Numbered from the stretch's first letter, positions 35,076-47,455 are shown. The stretch: DNA of 64,000 bases from Cryptomeria japonica (GCF_030272615.1 NC_081406.1:145885091-145949090), one strand, 5' to 3'. Notes: generated from the letters alone by a model not told the origin. Numbers and translations: made by a program.

Positions 35076-35705
35076 TAAGACCTTCACTAAGGTGTTGAAT
35101 TATATTATACTATAAGGTCTGAACAATTAAATTACTAGTACCCATGCATTGGCCAGAATATCAAACTGTTCACCTTTACATTAGTAGAAAAATTTATCAA
35201 GTAAAGCATTTAAAATATAGATATAAAAACCTATATTGCTTTTATGCACAAATAGAAATGTGTATAAATTCTAATTTGTAGATAAATTTTTGTATCTAGT
35301 TTTACACAAAGTATTGATTATTACAGCTGAAATCAAATAATATACCTTTGTTCAAAATATGTTTGAGTGGGAAAGAAATCGTAGATCAATTTTTGTATCT
35401 AGTTTGACACAAAGTATTGATTGTAATAACTAAAATCAAATAATATACCTTAACCAAGATATATCCAAAGAATGTATACATGCAAAAATTTATGTGTCTA
35501 CTTAATAATCAAATAATAAAAATGTACAATTCTTTAATAATCTTGAGAAGATTGATTACAAAAGCTTTGAAATAATTTTATGGCTTTCTAGCTGACCTAC
35601 TAATCAAGAACTTCTCAAGATAATACATAGAGAACTCTTGGAGACAATACCGTATCTACTAGTTATGATCATTCTTCAAAGATTTAATGATTCCTTCATA
35701 CATTT
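35076..35705. other. No gene recognised
   Basis: AT-rich DNA. A ~70-bp phrase (TTTTTGTATCTAGTTT with CACAAAGTATTGATT) occurs twice, near 35287 and 35390. Confidence 0.5.
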
Positions 35706-35710
35706 TGAAT

Positions 35711-35905
35711 AGAGCCACACCAATACAACCTCAAAATACTACTAATTAAAACTAGAAAATAATCTGAAAAGAGCCACACCAATACAACCTCAAAATACTA
35801 CTACTTAAAACTAGAAAATAATCTTAAGGCTTCCTGCAATATTTACAACCTCAAAATACTACTACTTAAAACTAGAAAATAATCTTAAGGTTTCTTGCAA
35901 TATTT
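35711..35905. repeat. Three copies of a ~57-bp unit
   Basis: ACAACCTCAAAATACTACTA followed by AAAACTAGAAAATAATCT occurs three times (about 35727, 35785, 35846). The third is preceded by unrelated bases, so the array is slightly interrupted. Confidence 0.88.
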
Positions 35906-36348
35906 TCTTCGTTTTATAACTACTCTTCTTTCTTCACAACCCCCATTGTATAAGCCTCATGTGTTAGTGTGTATCATCTTCACATGGCCATACACTTGAA
36001 ATTACATTAATAACCATATTAATAACCATATGCTTTTCTATAGACTAACGTCTTAGAGGGGCCCACAAGTACGAATAGGTATTTGGGAGCCTTCATGTGT
36101 TGAATCATTCCATTTCAAACCATTAGTGGGGTAAGTAAGGTTCTTATGTTTGAATGAGAAAGTTTTGAGACTTCCATGTTAGGATTTCAAAACCTAGAAA
36201 GTTGGATTTTTGGGAGTGGGGGAGTGATTTTTGAGGAAAGGATGTATGGATGACCAAACCCAAAATATCGAAAAAGGAAAAGGGGAGTAAGGGAGAAAGG
36301 AATATTTGATGAAAATATTTAGGCAGTTACTCAACATAAGAGACCCAA

Positions 36349-36470
36349 CTGAGATTTCTCAAATATACATATAAATAAATTGATAGACTAAATGAAGGGA
36401 AAATATAACCGAGATTTCTCAAATATACATATAAATAAATTGATAGACTAAATGAAGGGAAAATATAAAT
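36349..36470. repeat. Two tandem copies of a 60-bp unit
   Basis: GAGATTTCTCAAATATACAT recurs at 36351 and 36411, with the rest of the 60-bp unit identical. Confidence 0.95.
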
Positions 36471-36607
36471 AAATATTAACATTATGTAATAAAGAATATA
36501 AAAATATAGATTTATAATAAATCATAATTATATTAGAAATATAAGAATTATAATGACAACAAATTTAAACATATAAAAGATAAAAAAATATATGTAAAAG
36601 CTAATTG

Positions 36608-36609
<2 letters not shown>

Positions 36610-36658
<49 letters not shown>

Positions 36659-36986
36659 TACATAGATATATAGATATACACACATATACATACATGCATA
36701 CAATGCATACATATATGCATGTATACATATATGTATATGCATGCATGCATGTATATATGTACATATACATATGTGTATATATATGTGTAGTACACATATG
36801 TATACATACATATATGTACATGTACATATACATATGTGTATACATGTACATATGTGTATACATGTATATATATGTATATATATGTGTGTATATGTGTATG
36901 TGTGTATGTGTATGTGCACATATACATATATATATGTGTGTGTATGTGTATGTGTATGTGTACACACACACATACATATATATATC
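36610..36986. repeat. Compound (TA)n/(CA)n/(TG)n microsatellite
   Basis: About 375 bp of nearly uninterrupted alternating purine-pyrimidine: a pure TA run, a CA run, then mixed TATG/TACA words. The long reading frames in all six frames (Tyr, Ile, His, Thr, Cys, Met) are artefacts of this composition. Confidence 0.96.
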
Positions 36987-38459
36987 CAAAATCAATTATA
37001 AATCTAAGGAGTGATGATAGAGAGAAAATCTATATTACTAGCTAACATTAAACTAAATCTCTTCTAGTGATTAACTTAACTACTTAACTTGAAATAAAAT
37101 ATGAACACTCACACCCAGATATGGAAGTCCTTATATATGTAAGATTTGTGTATTGACATTAGATTAATCAACGATGTAGTTCATATTAAAATCTTTTTAC
37201 TTCTGATGGTAAATTTCATAGTAATGTCATTAGTAGTAATTGAAGAGGTGCAATGGTAGGTTTTCTATGGGAGGTGTAGCAAAGGATGCCGTTGCAAATG
37301 ATGCAGACTCTTAGGATCTATGAGAGGCAAGATCTATAGGTTGGTTGTCAGGTTTTTGTTTGGTGCCCCTATGGAAGGTCATATTGTCCTGAGGTGGGAA
37401 CAACTTCTTGTTCAATCTTTGTGTTATGAAGGGGTTGAATCTATTGTTGTTGCTTGTGGGGCTTTCTCTCCTTTCCTCTATTTTTGCTAGCCTTTATTTC
37501 TTCAGCTTTGAATGAGGTGGAGCATTTTGGGGTAATTTTGTTGGCTTCTTCTTTAACTCATTTGGTGGTTGGTTATGTGCACCAAGATGTGGTTTATGTG
37601 CACCAACATGTGGTACTAAAAGGGGTCTAAAGATGCCACTTTTTTTTGAAATCAACAAAGTCTAAACTTCAATGACAAATTGAATATAGCTACACTCCAA
37701 ATTCGAAGATGCAATATGAACAAAAGCCAAAGTGGTCCAAATATACTTTTTAAACTACTAATTTATTTTGAAAATAGAGGAAATTAAGGGTTTCAAAATG
37801 GGGGCCACATAAAGTGGTCTTGTAACATAGCATTTGTTGTGGCCCCCTTAGAATGTTAACCTTTTTTTTTTTTCAAATTGCTCCAATGAGAAATTAGCTG
37901 ACACCTCGTAGTTTATGTTGGATTTTTCAGCTAATTTTTTTATGAGTATAATATTTTTTTACTAATTTTCGAAGTGGACACATCCTGAAAAACATAAATT
38001 TGAGTGTGCTCCCCCCTAAAATCATTGAAAACTAATAAAAAATAAAACTTTTTTTTTCAAAGAATGTAGAATTTTGGATATGCTTATCTCCATGTCACCA
38101 ACCCCACCTCAACACCTAATAATATCCACTCATTAAAATGGTTCATTGTATCTTTTTTTTTTATCGGTAATATGTATGTTTATTATATTATAAAATTAAA
38201 GTAGTACATTATCAACAAGGATTTTTTCAACATCAAACCACCCAAAAACCACCTAGGAATTCCACCAAACCACCCATGAAAAATCTAGAAGTCAATCCCA
38301 CCAACCAGTAACCCACCAAACCATCATCCCACACCCAAATTACAATTAACTGAGCTAAAAAATGACTCTCGTTACATCATTGCCATATTACTTGATTGAA
38401 GTTGAAAATTTATACAATTAATGTATTTTAAACAACAGATTGTATTTGATCTAATGTTA
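36987..38459. other. No gene recognised
   Basis: AT-rich with long T and A runs (for example near 37862, 38050 and 38150). No LTR pair or splice structure found. Confidence 0.5.
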
Positions 38460-38970
38460 GGATCTATGATTGTTGCACATGAGATGTTAACTTTTACAAC
38501 AATTAAATTGAAGGTCTTGAAATTGAAATGCTTAACTAAACATCACAACAATTAAATAATGAATTATCAATAGAGAGAAATAAGAGAAGACAAGTAAACA
38601 CAAGTTGATAACAGAGTTCACCAAATGGCTACGTCTCCAAGTCCCTCTCCAACAGAGTGACCGATCCTTGATTATGCTCTAGAAAAAGGTTCCAAGGCCT
38701 TCAACTTATTACAAAGTCTCCTCACGTCTCCTCGGACAATAATGAATTACAAAAGTCCTTCTCCAACAAGTACAACAAGCTTGAATTCAATCTCCCAATG
38801 CATAGAGTCGAACAATTCACTATCACAAGCTAACTCTCCAAATTGCTTAGCTCTCCAAAAATTCTCTCACAATTCACTCACAATTCTCCCATGTCCTCCA
38901 TGACTCACCCCAAACACTTAACAAATATTAAACCTGAGTCCCTATTTCCACAGCTCATCCCATACACTTA
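38460..38970 (-). mobile_element. Possible LTR fragment, minus strand
   Basis: On the minus strand the text GGAGACGTAGCCATTTGGTG followed by GAACTCTGTTATCAA resembles the R/U5 motif common in other plant copia LTRs (a GTAG...GAACC...GTTA-type sequence). Upstream are several imperfect copies of CTCCAAC-type words. No termini, primer site or partner LTR could be assigned. Confidence 0.25.
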
Positions 38971-38989
38971 ACAGATATGAAACCCGCTA

Positions 38990-39210
38990 TGATATATTGT
39001 GTGATCCTCGAGGTGACACTGGTGGAGAGCAGTGTGCGAGAAGTGGAGGGGGTTGGTGGTTCGATCTCCACGATCCCCATTATGTGGATCATTTTCACAT
39101 CAAATAATAGTCATGACCTATATATAGCAGCAAGGATCTCGAGAGGCAACGATGAAGAGAAACAAATAAGAGTTGTGAGGTTGGGGGTTCAATTCCCCCA
39201 ACCAACTTTT
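38990..39210 (+). other. Possible tRNA-derived SINE remnant
   Basis: Two sequences fit the RNA polymerase III B-box: GGTTCGATCTCC near 39058 and GGTTCAATTCCCC near 39187. The first is preceded by TGGTGGAGAGCAGTG, a loose A-box. Each B-box is flanked by complementary G/C arms as in a T-psi-C stem. There is no A-tail or clear target duplication. Confidence 0.3.
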
Positions 39211-39480
39211 GACCAAATAGACCAAACCGTCTGCTACAAGAGAAGTCTACAAAGGTGCCACATGGAGCATCTAGAACAATCTATTTTGGTGAAACGTTTA
39301 TCCACCCAAATCAGTTGGTAAATGATGAAAATTTGTTGTAGCAATCAAATATCTAATTTTTTCAAATATTGGATTGTTAGGAAACTCTAAACCTGTGCTC
39401 GTCGTAGGTGAAAATGACCCACGACGGACATAGTTCGGGTTTAAAATACCCATAGGTATCGGATATCTGATACGTTTTAC

Positions 39481-39620
39481 ATTTTTGTCTTATTATATAA
39501 TGATATATATTATTAATATATAATACTATATATTAATATTATAATATATTATATATTATATAATATAATATTAATATTTTATATTATATATTATATATTG
39601 TATATGATATAATATATGAT
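39481..39620. repeat. AT-only palindromic tract
   Basis: About 140 bp composed almost entirely of A and T in TATA/ATAT/AATATT palindromes. It could extrude cruciforms. No coding content. Confidence 0.9.
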
Positions 39621-42360
39621 GAAAAATATCCGATTGACTTCAACCTACATCAAGCTACATCATCACAACAACATTGATTCACCATTAAACTCTTGTGCAA
39701 GCATAAAATACGAGAGAAAGCATATCAAAGCAAGATCAATGGAGATGGGAAAATAATTAAGATCAAACCCATGTGAATATGTGAAGGTATTATTTGATTT
39801 ATTTTAGGATTTTGCATATTTGATGGTTCTTAATTAATGTGTTGTTGAATTTCATTGTAGATCTAGGGTTTAGTGGTTGCAAATAGGATTTGAAATATGT
39901 TAAGGAGTTCAAATTCAACATATACATTTTGGAACGTCTAGTGGGACTTGGATCTCTATTGGATCTATATTTTGTAGGTTTTCCTATTCTTATATTGCTA
40001 TTTTGTGCAATTTTTTTGGAAAATAACCTTTTGCAGCTAGGGTTGGAGACACAAGCTTAGGGTTTGGAAAGATTTGATCATCTCTCAAATGGTTGAACAT
40101 TTTTACATGGAAAAAGATTAGTTGAGGATAGCATAAAGAGATCTAAGTTTAAAAAATTAGATTTTACTCATCACTTGTGAGTAATTTATAATTTTTTAAT
40201 TATTTTTTCATGAAAAATCAATTTTGGGAGCAAATCAGTGAATTTTTTGAATTTATGTTTTTGCACTTTTAATTTTGATGAAACATAATTAGCAAAAAAT
40301 CGTATCTTTAAAAATTAGGGTTTCGGAAATATTTGATCATGTCTCTTGAATGGCTATGGTTTTTTGCACAAATTTTTTATTGCAAGTTAGAGATGGCATC
40401 AAAAGATTTCAGTAAAAAAAATTGAAAATTTTTGGAACAATTTTGAGAGAAAATCAGTGAATTTTTAAGATTTTCTTATGTTTCTAGAAATCTCTCACAA
40501 TTTTAAGGGGGTCAATTCTTTAAGTTTTTAATTTTGACAAAATAGCAATAGAAAAATATTAGATCTTTGAGAATTAGGGGATTTTAATAAATTTGCTCTC
40601 CTAAAGCTCAAATCAAGGAATGTTTTTAATTTTTTTAAATTTTTAGAAAACTCTTAGGAATTTTAGCAAGGGTATCTTGTTTTTCATTTTAATTTTTGGA
40701 GTCAAAATCATTGTAAACATAACATAAAAATTGTAATTTTTTTTATTTTATTTTTTTGCATTTCTAGATTTTTGGCTAACCCTTGGTACTAACAAAAGTG
40801 GTGTATCTTACTTTTGCTTGTAGAAGGACCCTTAAATCATTAACATTTGTCTTGAAGGAAAGGTGTTATCTTTACAACTACTAACTTATGATTTTGTAGG
40901 GGTATCTAGTTGAGTGTTTGTGTTTGTTTTTTTTCATAGAATAGCTCACATTTTATTTTGGTGCATTAAAAAGAATCCTTGTTTGAAATATCTTGTGCGC
41001 TTGCACACTTTATATTGTAGAACCCTAAGGTGTTTATGAAATTATCTTCTCCCCTCGCCTTCATAGATCTTGGGTGCAAGAGAAATCACTAAGAACCTTC
41101 TTTTTCTTTTTTTAGAAGGCCTACCTCTTTAGAGAAGTGATTGCTCCAAGGGGGAATGACCAAAGTGGTTTTTTTGTTTGAGTCAGTGTATAAATGAGTA
41201 GCAAGAGAAAGTTTGTCCAATTTGGTGCATACAAAATGGGTGTAATATGAATTTGGTAGCCTTCAAAATCAAGGCCCGATAAGGGTTGTAAGAGCTTTAA
41301 GTCACTTGCGTAGTGAATTTGTATGTGGCTTTGTCTCTCAAACAACTACTAGAAACCTTTATTTTAGAGGCTGACCCTATTGATTGAGTTGTTAGTGTGT
41401 TTCTCAATGCAAGGGTGTAGCATCACACCCTTAAGTTACTCACCATTAGGCTCCCATGATTTGAGGCAAAATTCCTCAGCTTTGTATAAGCTATATGTAG
41501 CTTTTCAAGGAGAGGGTGATTAGATCATCCGTCTAGTCTTGGAGGCCCCTACCCACCCTTTTCATGCAAAGACAAGAGTGACCAACCCTCCTTGAGTGAA
41601 TTTATTACTTGATTCGATGAAGATTCCAAGTTGTGGACCTAAGTATAGCTACCATTGGACATTAACGTTAGGCATAGGAAGTGTTTGGTGTATTTTCGAT
41701 TTTGATAAGACCTGACACATTCACATAAAATTTGGACAATCACACAAATAAGTATTATGTCTTCTTGTTTGAAGTGTTTTCTTGCCGCATTAATCATCAA
41801 ACAATCAGATTTGGTCACATTGATACCCAAAAACAACATTCAGATTTGGACATACATTAGGCAAAACACATTTTTCACCGAAAACACATATTTGGACATT
41901 CTTTCCATGTAAGATCTAGATTTTTATAACTTACCTACAACATATCTTATTGCATATCTGGTATCTTTCTATGTATTTGATCACAAAGATTGAAAGAGCT
42001 TCCTAGTTGATTCCTTAGGATTCCCAATCAATCAACCATTAGATCATCATTGTCATATTTTCATTTTTAGTTCATATAGACCTCCATTCATCCAAAATAT
42101 TACACATTACCAAAGTAAAAAACATTGTCTTGTTGTCCTTATTATCTTGTGATCAAACTTTGTTATCACTTGGTGGTCTCCCTCTTAGATCTATCATCTA
42201 TAGTGCCATTATAGTTTCTTGAGTTAGGATACCTTACCTTGAAATTTATCGTCTCCTAGGAAATCATATCTTGCTTGAGCTATTGATTTGTGACTATCTA
42301 TCATAGTCCTAATCCTATCATCGTTTGGAACCTCACTTTAGGAACTTTGTAATAGAAACT
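39621..42360. other. Gene-free, possibly the 5' region of a gypsy-type element
   Basis: AT-rich non-coding text. TTTTGGAACGTCTAGTGGGA near 39926 loosely resembles gypsy-type primer-site regions just downstream of an LTR. A gag-like frame appears at 42435. The LTR itself was not delimited. Confidence 0.3.
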
Positions 42361-42434
42361 CCCAACCTTTGGTCATTGTTGCATCTTCCTTCCATCATCC
42401 TTGCTCATTCACTCATCCACCCAAGCAAAACCTT

Positions 42435-42911
42435 TGTCCTTATATGACTGAAAATAGAGCCAAAGGACTTAGAAGAGAAGCCAAGGAAGCCCCAAGATCT
42501 CAAGACATGGATACTTACACATATGATGGAGAATTTTACAATACCATGACTTTTGAAAATCACTATAGTGTGTGTGATTCAGATAATGATTCTGTAACCT
42601 CAATAAAACTTCAAGATTGTTTGTTCAATTCAAGGTTCAACAAGGTACTTGAGACAATCTTATGCAAGAACCCATGATGTTATTTTATGATGCTGGCACA
42701 AGAGGGTATCAAGTTACCTTCTGATTTTAATGCATCTTAAATTGTGGAAGAAAATAACAATCAAGAGGATATTGGTGTTAGCAGAGCTAGACATAGAGAT
42801 ATACCTAGGTTTGAGTCACCTTCATCCCTTTTGTAAAAACTAGGCATTCCTATCTACACACACATTAGAAAAACCTATGAGAAAACTCATACCAATGACC
42901 TTGATTGTTTA
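42435..42911 (+). pseudogene. Gag-like N-terminal reading frame, part 1
   Basis: The plus-strand frame opens MTENRAKGLRREAKEAPR and contains DMDTYTYDGEFYNT and DSDNDSVTSIK. After a frame change near 42675 the sense continues LAQEGIKLPSDFNAS and RARHRDIPRFESPSS, with two stops (TAA about 42738, TAA about 42835). It runs into the solo LTR at 42912. Text on the far side of the LTR seems to resume a similar protein. I do not recognise a named domain; the assignment to a retroelement gag region is contextual. Confidence 0.35.
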
Positions 42912-44187
42912 TGTTAGATAGTTCAAATAACCGGAAGACAACTGAAAGAAGGGGGGGGGGGTGATTCAGTTGTCATAGACTACCAAAACTATTAGCACTT
43001 AAAACTTTAATACCGAAACCCAAAATATTAATACCAGAATACTTAAACCAAATATTGGAATAGCAGTTAAACCAATTAAGCATAAACAATAATCATATAA
43101 TAAAATCCATTCACATAACACCAAGATTTATACATGGAAAACCCAATAAAGGGAAAAACCACAGTGGGAAGCCTACCCACAGTCAGATAATACTTCTGCA
43201 GTAAGTATGTGAATTACAATTGAGGGGCCTACATTTGCAGGAAGGCACTACTTCTGCAGTAAGTATGTGAATTGCAATGGATTTCTATGTAGTCAGTGAG
43301 ACTACAAATCACCAAAGGAGTCTCACTGACTACATAGAAATCCAGACTACAATCCAGAGAAGTGTTGAACTGCAAAAGATAGCATCTCCTATGCTTGAGT
43401 ACAGTTCTAGTTAAGCTCAATATCAGAGGACTAAATCTTCTTACATAAACCCAATTTGATCTCTAATGATCGACCAAATCCTCTGCCTAGATGATATTAC
43501 ATTATTTGCACATTACATTCCTTGACCATGACTTCTAACCATAACCATGATGATCTACAATGAGATATTGCATCTTATATATACAAACCCTCGACCATAG
43601 ACAATTAGGTCTGCCACCAGATAATAAATCAATTACATAATTACAAACCATGTCGGCCTAAGACCAAACAAATAATATCCAACAAATAAGATATCTCAGA
43701 AATACATCGAGAGGTCCAATCCACATGTTACATTAAAGTCGGTCCATAACCTAGATCAATCGGGACCCAGTATAGGTCCACACGCTACAACAATGATCTC
43801 CATCTACCAAGTCCCAAACATGATCACCAAAAACATCCTGAAACTCCACCAGAAGCTGCACCAACACCACTTATGCAATTCATAAAACATCTTCATCAAA
43901 AGCTCTGCCGGTGAAACCCTCACTGGAACTAGAAACTAAGCTTCTAAGCAAACATGATAACATCTGATCACCCAACCAAAACCAACTGACCAATTATGAG
44001 CATGAGTATTATGAACAAGCCAATTCCATCACCAAACTATACCAGAGCCTACCCGATCATGCCGGATCCAGATTAACCAGAAACCACTCAACCTATTGGG
44101 ACCATAAGGGTTCTAGTAAAGCATCCAAATAACTAGTGTTGGCATCAGTGACAAAACATCAGTGCAACACATAATCAATTCCACCAA
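42912..44187 (-). mobile_element. Probable solo LTR related to element A, minus strand
   Basis: The plus strand begins TGTTAGATAG; the minus-strand end therefore reads CTATCTAACA. A G-run (42950-42961) corresponds to the C-run near other LTR ends. The U5 motif is at about 43135-43172 on the minus strand, followed upstream by a TATATATA box (near 43575) and text resembling LTR A (TTGGTCTTAGG, TGTGTTGCA, TGATGCCAACA). The other terminus is less certain because TGTTGG is altered. No coding region lies next to it, so it is probably a solo LTR left by unequal recombination. Confidence 0.7.
43279..43343. repeat. Perfect 25-bp inverted repeat with 15-bp loop
   Basis: GGATTTCTATGTAGTCAGTG (first 20 of 25 bases) at 43279-43303 is exactly complementary to 43319-43343. 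GTCAGTGAGACT is also found in the LTRs of element C, so one arm is normal LTR sequence and the other an inverted copy. An adjacent direct duplication (TACTTCTGCAGTAAGTATGT at about 43190 and 43249) shows further local rearrangement. Confidence 0.93.
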
Positions 44188-44580
44188 ATGGCCAATAGTT
44201 TAAGGGTTACCAATCCACATACTGGTGACCGACATCAAGATATCAATCAAACTCATAGTCATGGTCATGCTTCCATTATAAAACCTCATACTACCTTTGA
44301 TGAGCATATCTAAGATCATACTCAAGGCCAACATCATGATACCCACCAAGGCCATAATTATGGTCATGGTTATACTAGACAAACTCATGTTACATTTGAA
44401 GATCAAAACCAAGGTCATGCTTTTAATGGAAATCATACACATGGTCATGATGCTCACACTCTTCCGAGGCCTCATGCTCAATACTACAATTATGGTCCAC
44501 ATGGTTGCATTCCTCCACTTGGCACTCAATATCCCAGTTACATGCTAAATGGGTTCTCTTTCACCACCTGGAGCAACTAA
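44188..44580 (+). pseudogene. His/Gly-rich gag-like reading frame, part 2
   Basis: The plus-strand sense reads GDRHQDINQTHSHGHAS, QGHNYGHGYTRQTHVTF and ends near YPSYMLNGFSFTTWSN followed by TAA. There is one internal TAA (near 44310). His-Gly repeats come from CATGGTCATG-type words. It probably continues part 1 across the solo LTR. The opposite strand is also open here, so one of the two is accidental. Confidence 0.35.
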
Positions 44581-45533
44581 TGGCTCATCATCCAATACAA
44601 GAGGGTGTGCTAACTGTGTCCGATGCTAGATGATGGCACCAATCAATGGTGTGTCTGCCTGAAGAGTCTGTAGCTCCATCGACTCTTTCAGCTCTACTAG
44701 GACAACCTGATGCACTTTGGGTTTGGGTGCTAAGGGGCGACGACTCTCCGAGGCTACTCGCCTGCGGGCTCCAAGTCTATCTTGGGAAGAGCTGCCACCT
44801 CTACCATGGAACTCTCTCATGTCAAAATAGTTTGGCCGCACAGTGAGGACAAACTCAAAGTATACTTTTCTCAAAAAATACAATGGAACCTCATAATTAT
44901 TACAAGGTGGATCATCAAAGACCATCCACCACCTCTGCCAAAAAAAATTCTTCATCTACACATTGGTACACCAATGTATGAGAAACCTCGTTACATTAAG
45001 AGGTAATGACTGACCAATTTTAGGATCAATAAAAAGGGCACATATTTTTTGTTTACTAATATTTTTGTTTTTCACTCCCTCATATGATAACCCACCAACA
45101 TAGTATTGATGACACATTTCCCTAAAATTTCCCCATTTTGTAATTTGTGTGGAAACGATTGTGGCACCACTAGATAATATTTCTAGGTTAGTGGTGAGGG
45201 ATTTATGATGCTCAAGCTCAAATGTTTTCAATTTATTAATTAGTCTATTTATTTTAGATGTGCTTTTCCCTAATTGATTAATCAATTGCTCCTATGTTTC
45301 AGGTGTATGTTCAAAAGGAGGAACTGGAGGTGTATCTTGTGGGTTTTGTTCGAGGTTTTTAGGAGGTGTATTTTGTTGTTGTTGTTGTTGTTGTGCATTA
45401 TTAGAATCTGGTTTTTGAAACAAAAAATAAAAAAAAAACTAATCAAAATAAATGAAATTAAATTCAAAACGTAAAACAAAATGAATACACGAGAAAGAAA
45501 GACAAAAATTAAGAAAAACTAACCTTGATCCAT
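44545..45533 (-). pseudogene. Unrecognised two-exon gene remnant with in-frame TAGs
   Basis: ATG at 45531-45533 begins MDQ; a donor (CAAG|GTTAG) at 45523 and an acceptor (CAAAAACCAG|AT) at 45408 remove a 116-bp intron in phase, giving MDQDSNNAQQQQQQNTPPKN. The frame then runs on: KINRLINKLKTFELEHHKSL, GNFREMCHQYYVGGLSYEG and RPNYFDMREFHGRGG. Four in-frame TAGs (45292, 44956, 44626, 44545) all fit former CAG. There is no frameshift across about 285 codons. I do not recognise the family; Gln- and Pro-rich N-terminus and Arg-rich middle. It could be a captured host gene or an ORF of an unidentified transposon. The 3' end is unclear because it merges with the region at 44188-44580. Confidence 0.5.
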
Positions 45534-47455
45534 AGCATTTGGTGGAGAAATGTGGCATCCCATTGGTGGTTTCGTGGAGGAAAAGGAAGAAAAATGCCAT
45601 GGTCATGGAAAAATAAGACCCAATTCTTTTTTTAAAAACTTTTTTTGACAGGTAACACGTACATGGTTTTTTAGGGCTTATGAGTGCGTATGCGCTCACT
45701 TTCCTAAAAGCAGCGCGTACATACTCACTTTCCTAAAGACAATGCATACATGGTATCTTCTTTTTAGGCTCAGGAACAATAGACCTAAGCGCGTACTCAG
45801 TGATTTCAAATTTTAGAATCACGTACGTGCTGCTTGTTTTTTCATGTTTTTTTTGGGTGGTGTCCACTTTTATGACCACCATCTTTGTGCACATAACCCC
45901 TTGGTTTTTAAAATTGAGAGCATGCAATCAAGGAATTCTCTAAATGAAGGAATTCAAATTGCAAGAGTTTTGAGATTCATACCATAAATCATTTGCAACT
46001 TACCAAAACCAATTCAATCGAGAAACAAGGGACAAAATTAAAGATCCTACCTCAACCTTGAAGAAACATCAAACTTTAAATGAAAACCACATACACTGGA
46101 AAAATGCAAGTCCTTCAAGAAGTCTCAAACAACCTCCAACACCAAGTTTTCAAGCCAATCCCCATGAGATTCCCTCCAAGAAACCTCCAAATTCATCATG
46201 TTACCAATCCTCATGTAGGGTTTGATGAGAGCTAAAAGATGAAACACCGACTAAATGTCAAAAATGGGCTTCAAAGGCAAAATATAAACTCTTTTTGAGT
46301 TAGAAATAAAATAATAATAAACCAATTTAAATTTAAATATTAATTAGCTCCCCAAAGTGACCCCTAGTATAAAATCATGCAATCCACATTAAACCAAATA
46401 CATATAAGGCATATTGCACTTTTAAATATTAAATTTCCACAATAGTCTACAAATATCTTTAATATTTATATATATATATATATATTAAATAGTGACAATT
46501 CACATAAGATTGACTATACACAAACAATCTTTGCAGGTCGACTAAACATGATGACTGGGTTTCTGAAAGCTACCAACTATAGTAGTCAAGGCTCAAATAA
46601 TAAAATAATTAAAATAATCAAACTAGTAAAATCAAGAGAATTTCCCTAATCAAGGGTGACAGGTTTTGGTTCAAAGTATTTGGCCAATGTGCTATCTCAT
46701 GTTAACCATCATTGGGGATGCGAGCATGCTCAAACTTGTGGAGCTAGGTGGAGTCAATGCCTTGTACTTGTAGTCATTAAAACATTACCACATCAAGTGT
46801 ACCCTCTCGTAAATATATGTATAATAAAATAACTCAAGTCATTGAAAGGGATTTTAACATCATATCCATTCTCATAACTTGAATGATATGGTATCATCCC
46901 TTTCACATATAATTAAGATGCAGGAGCACCAGTCTAGTTCTTACCAGTTGAGCAGTTTTCAGTGGAATTGATTGAGATTGTGTAATTTCTTATTTCAGTG
47001 TTTAGTGTTGTGGTTTTGGGTTTATTCCCTTGTGTTCATAGTCTTGTTCAAGTTCGAGTTTCATGGATTTTCAATTTAATCCTGGTGAGTTATCAATTCT
47101 GGTATTGGCTCAGTTGATATGTTCTTACCAGTTAGTCTGGCAATGTGTTGAGCAAAGTTGGATCAGGTTGTAGTTGATCTCCATGACTTATAGATCATTG
47201 ATTTATGTTTCTTATGACATGTCCAATGTTCCCGAAGGACCGCACATTGTTTTGTGCTTTTTTGGAAGTTGTTCTTAGTGATTTTGATGTAGAGGGGGAT
47301 TGCTCACTCCTATCGGTTTAGCTAATTCTTACCGGTTTGTCTAGGTAGTCTCTTGAACCATCCAATGGTTCCACTCTTCCCAACCTTCCAAAGGTTGTAG
47401 GGTTCACCTTTACTGACCTTCCCAAGGTCCTTTGACTAGGTGATCTGATAGTTCT
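45534..47455. other. No gene; upstream DNA and unassigned repeat
   Basis: At 45650-45730 a phrase GTACATACTCACTTTCCTAAA is repeated imperfectly with CG-rich GCGTAC words, unusual for this AT-rich window. A short TA run lies near 46470. From about 46930 the text (TTCTTACCAGTT, ACCGGTTTGTC) looks like the repeat into which element D inserted. Confidence 0.4.

Noticed and set aside
36528-37045. Several overlapping 70-155-codon ORFs on both strands rich in Tyr, Ile, His, Thr and Cys
   Set aside because: All come from the TA/CA/TG microsatellite, which lacks stops in many frames; no protein-like composition.
38977-39321. 114-codon plus-strand ORF as a gene
   Set aside because: Composition shows no family, and the segment contains tRNA-like B-boxes; a SINE remnant is more likely.
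45282-45479. Plus- and minus-strand ORFs across the T/A-rich stretch at 45274-45479
   Set aside because: They read through the presumed intron of the two-exon remnant and consist of Ile/Leu/Asn/Lys runs.
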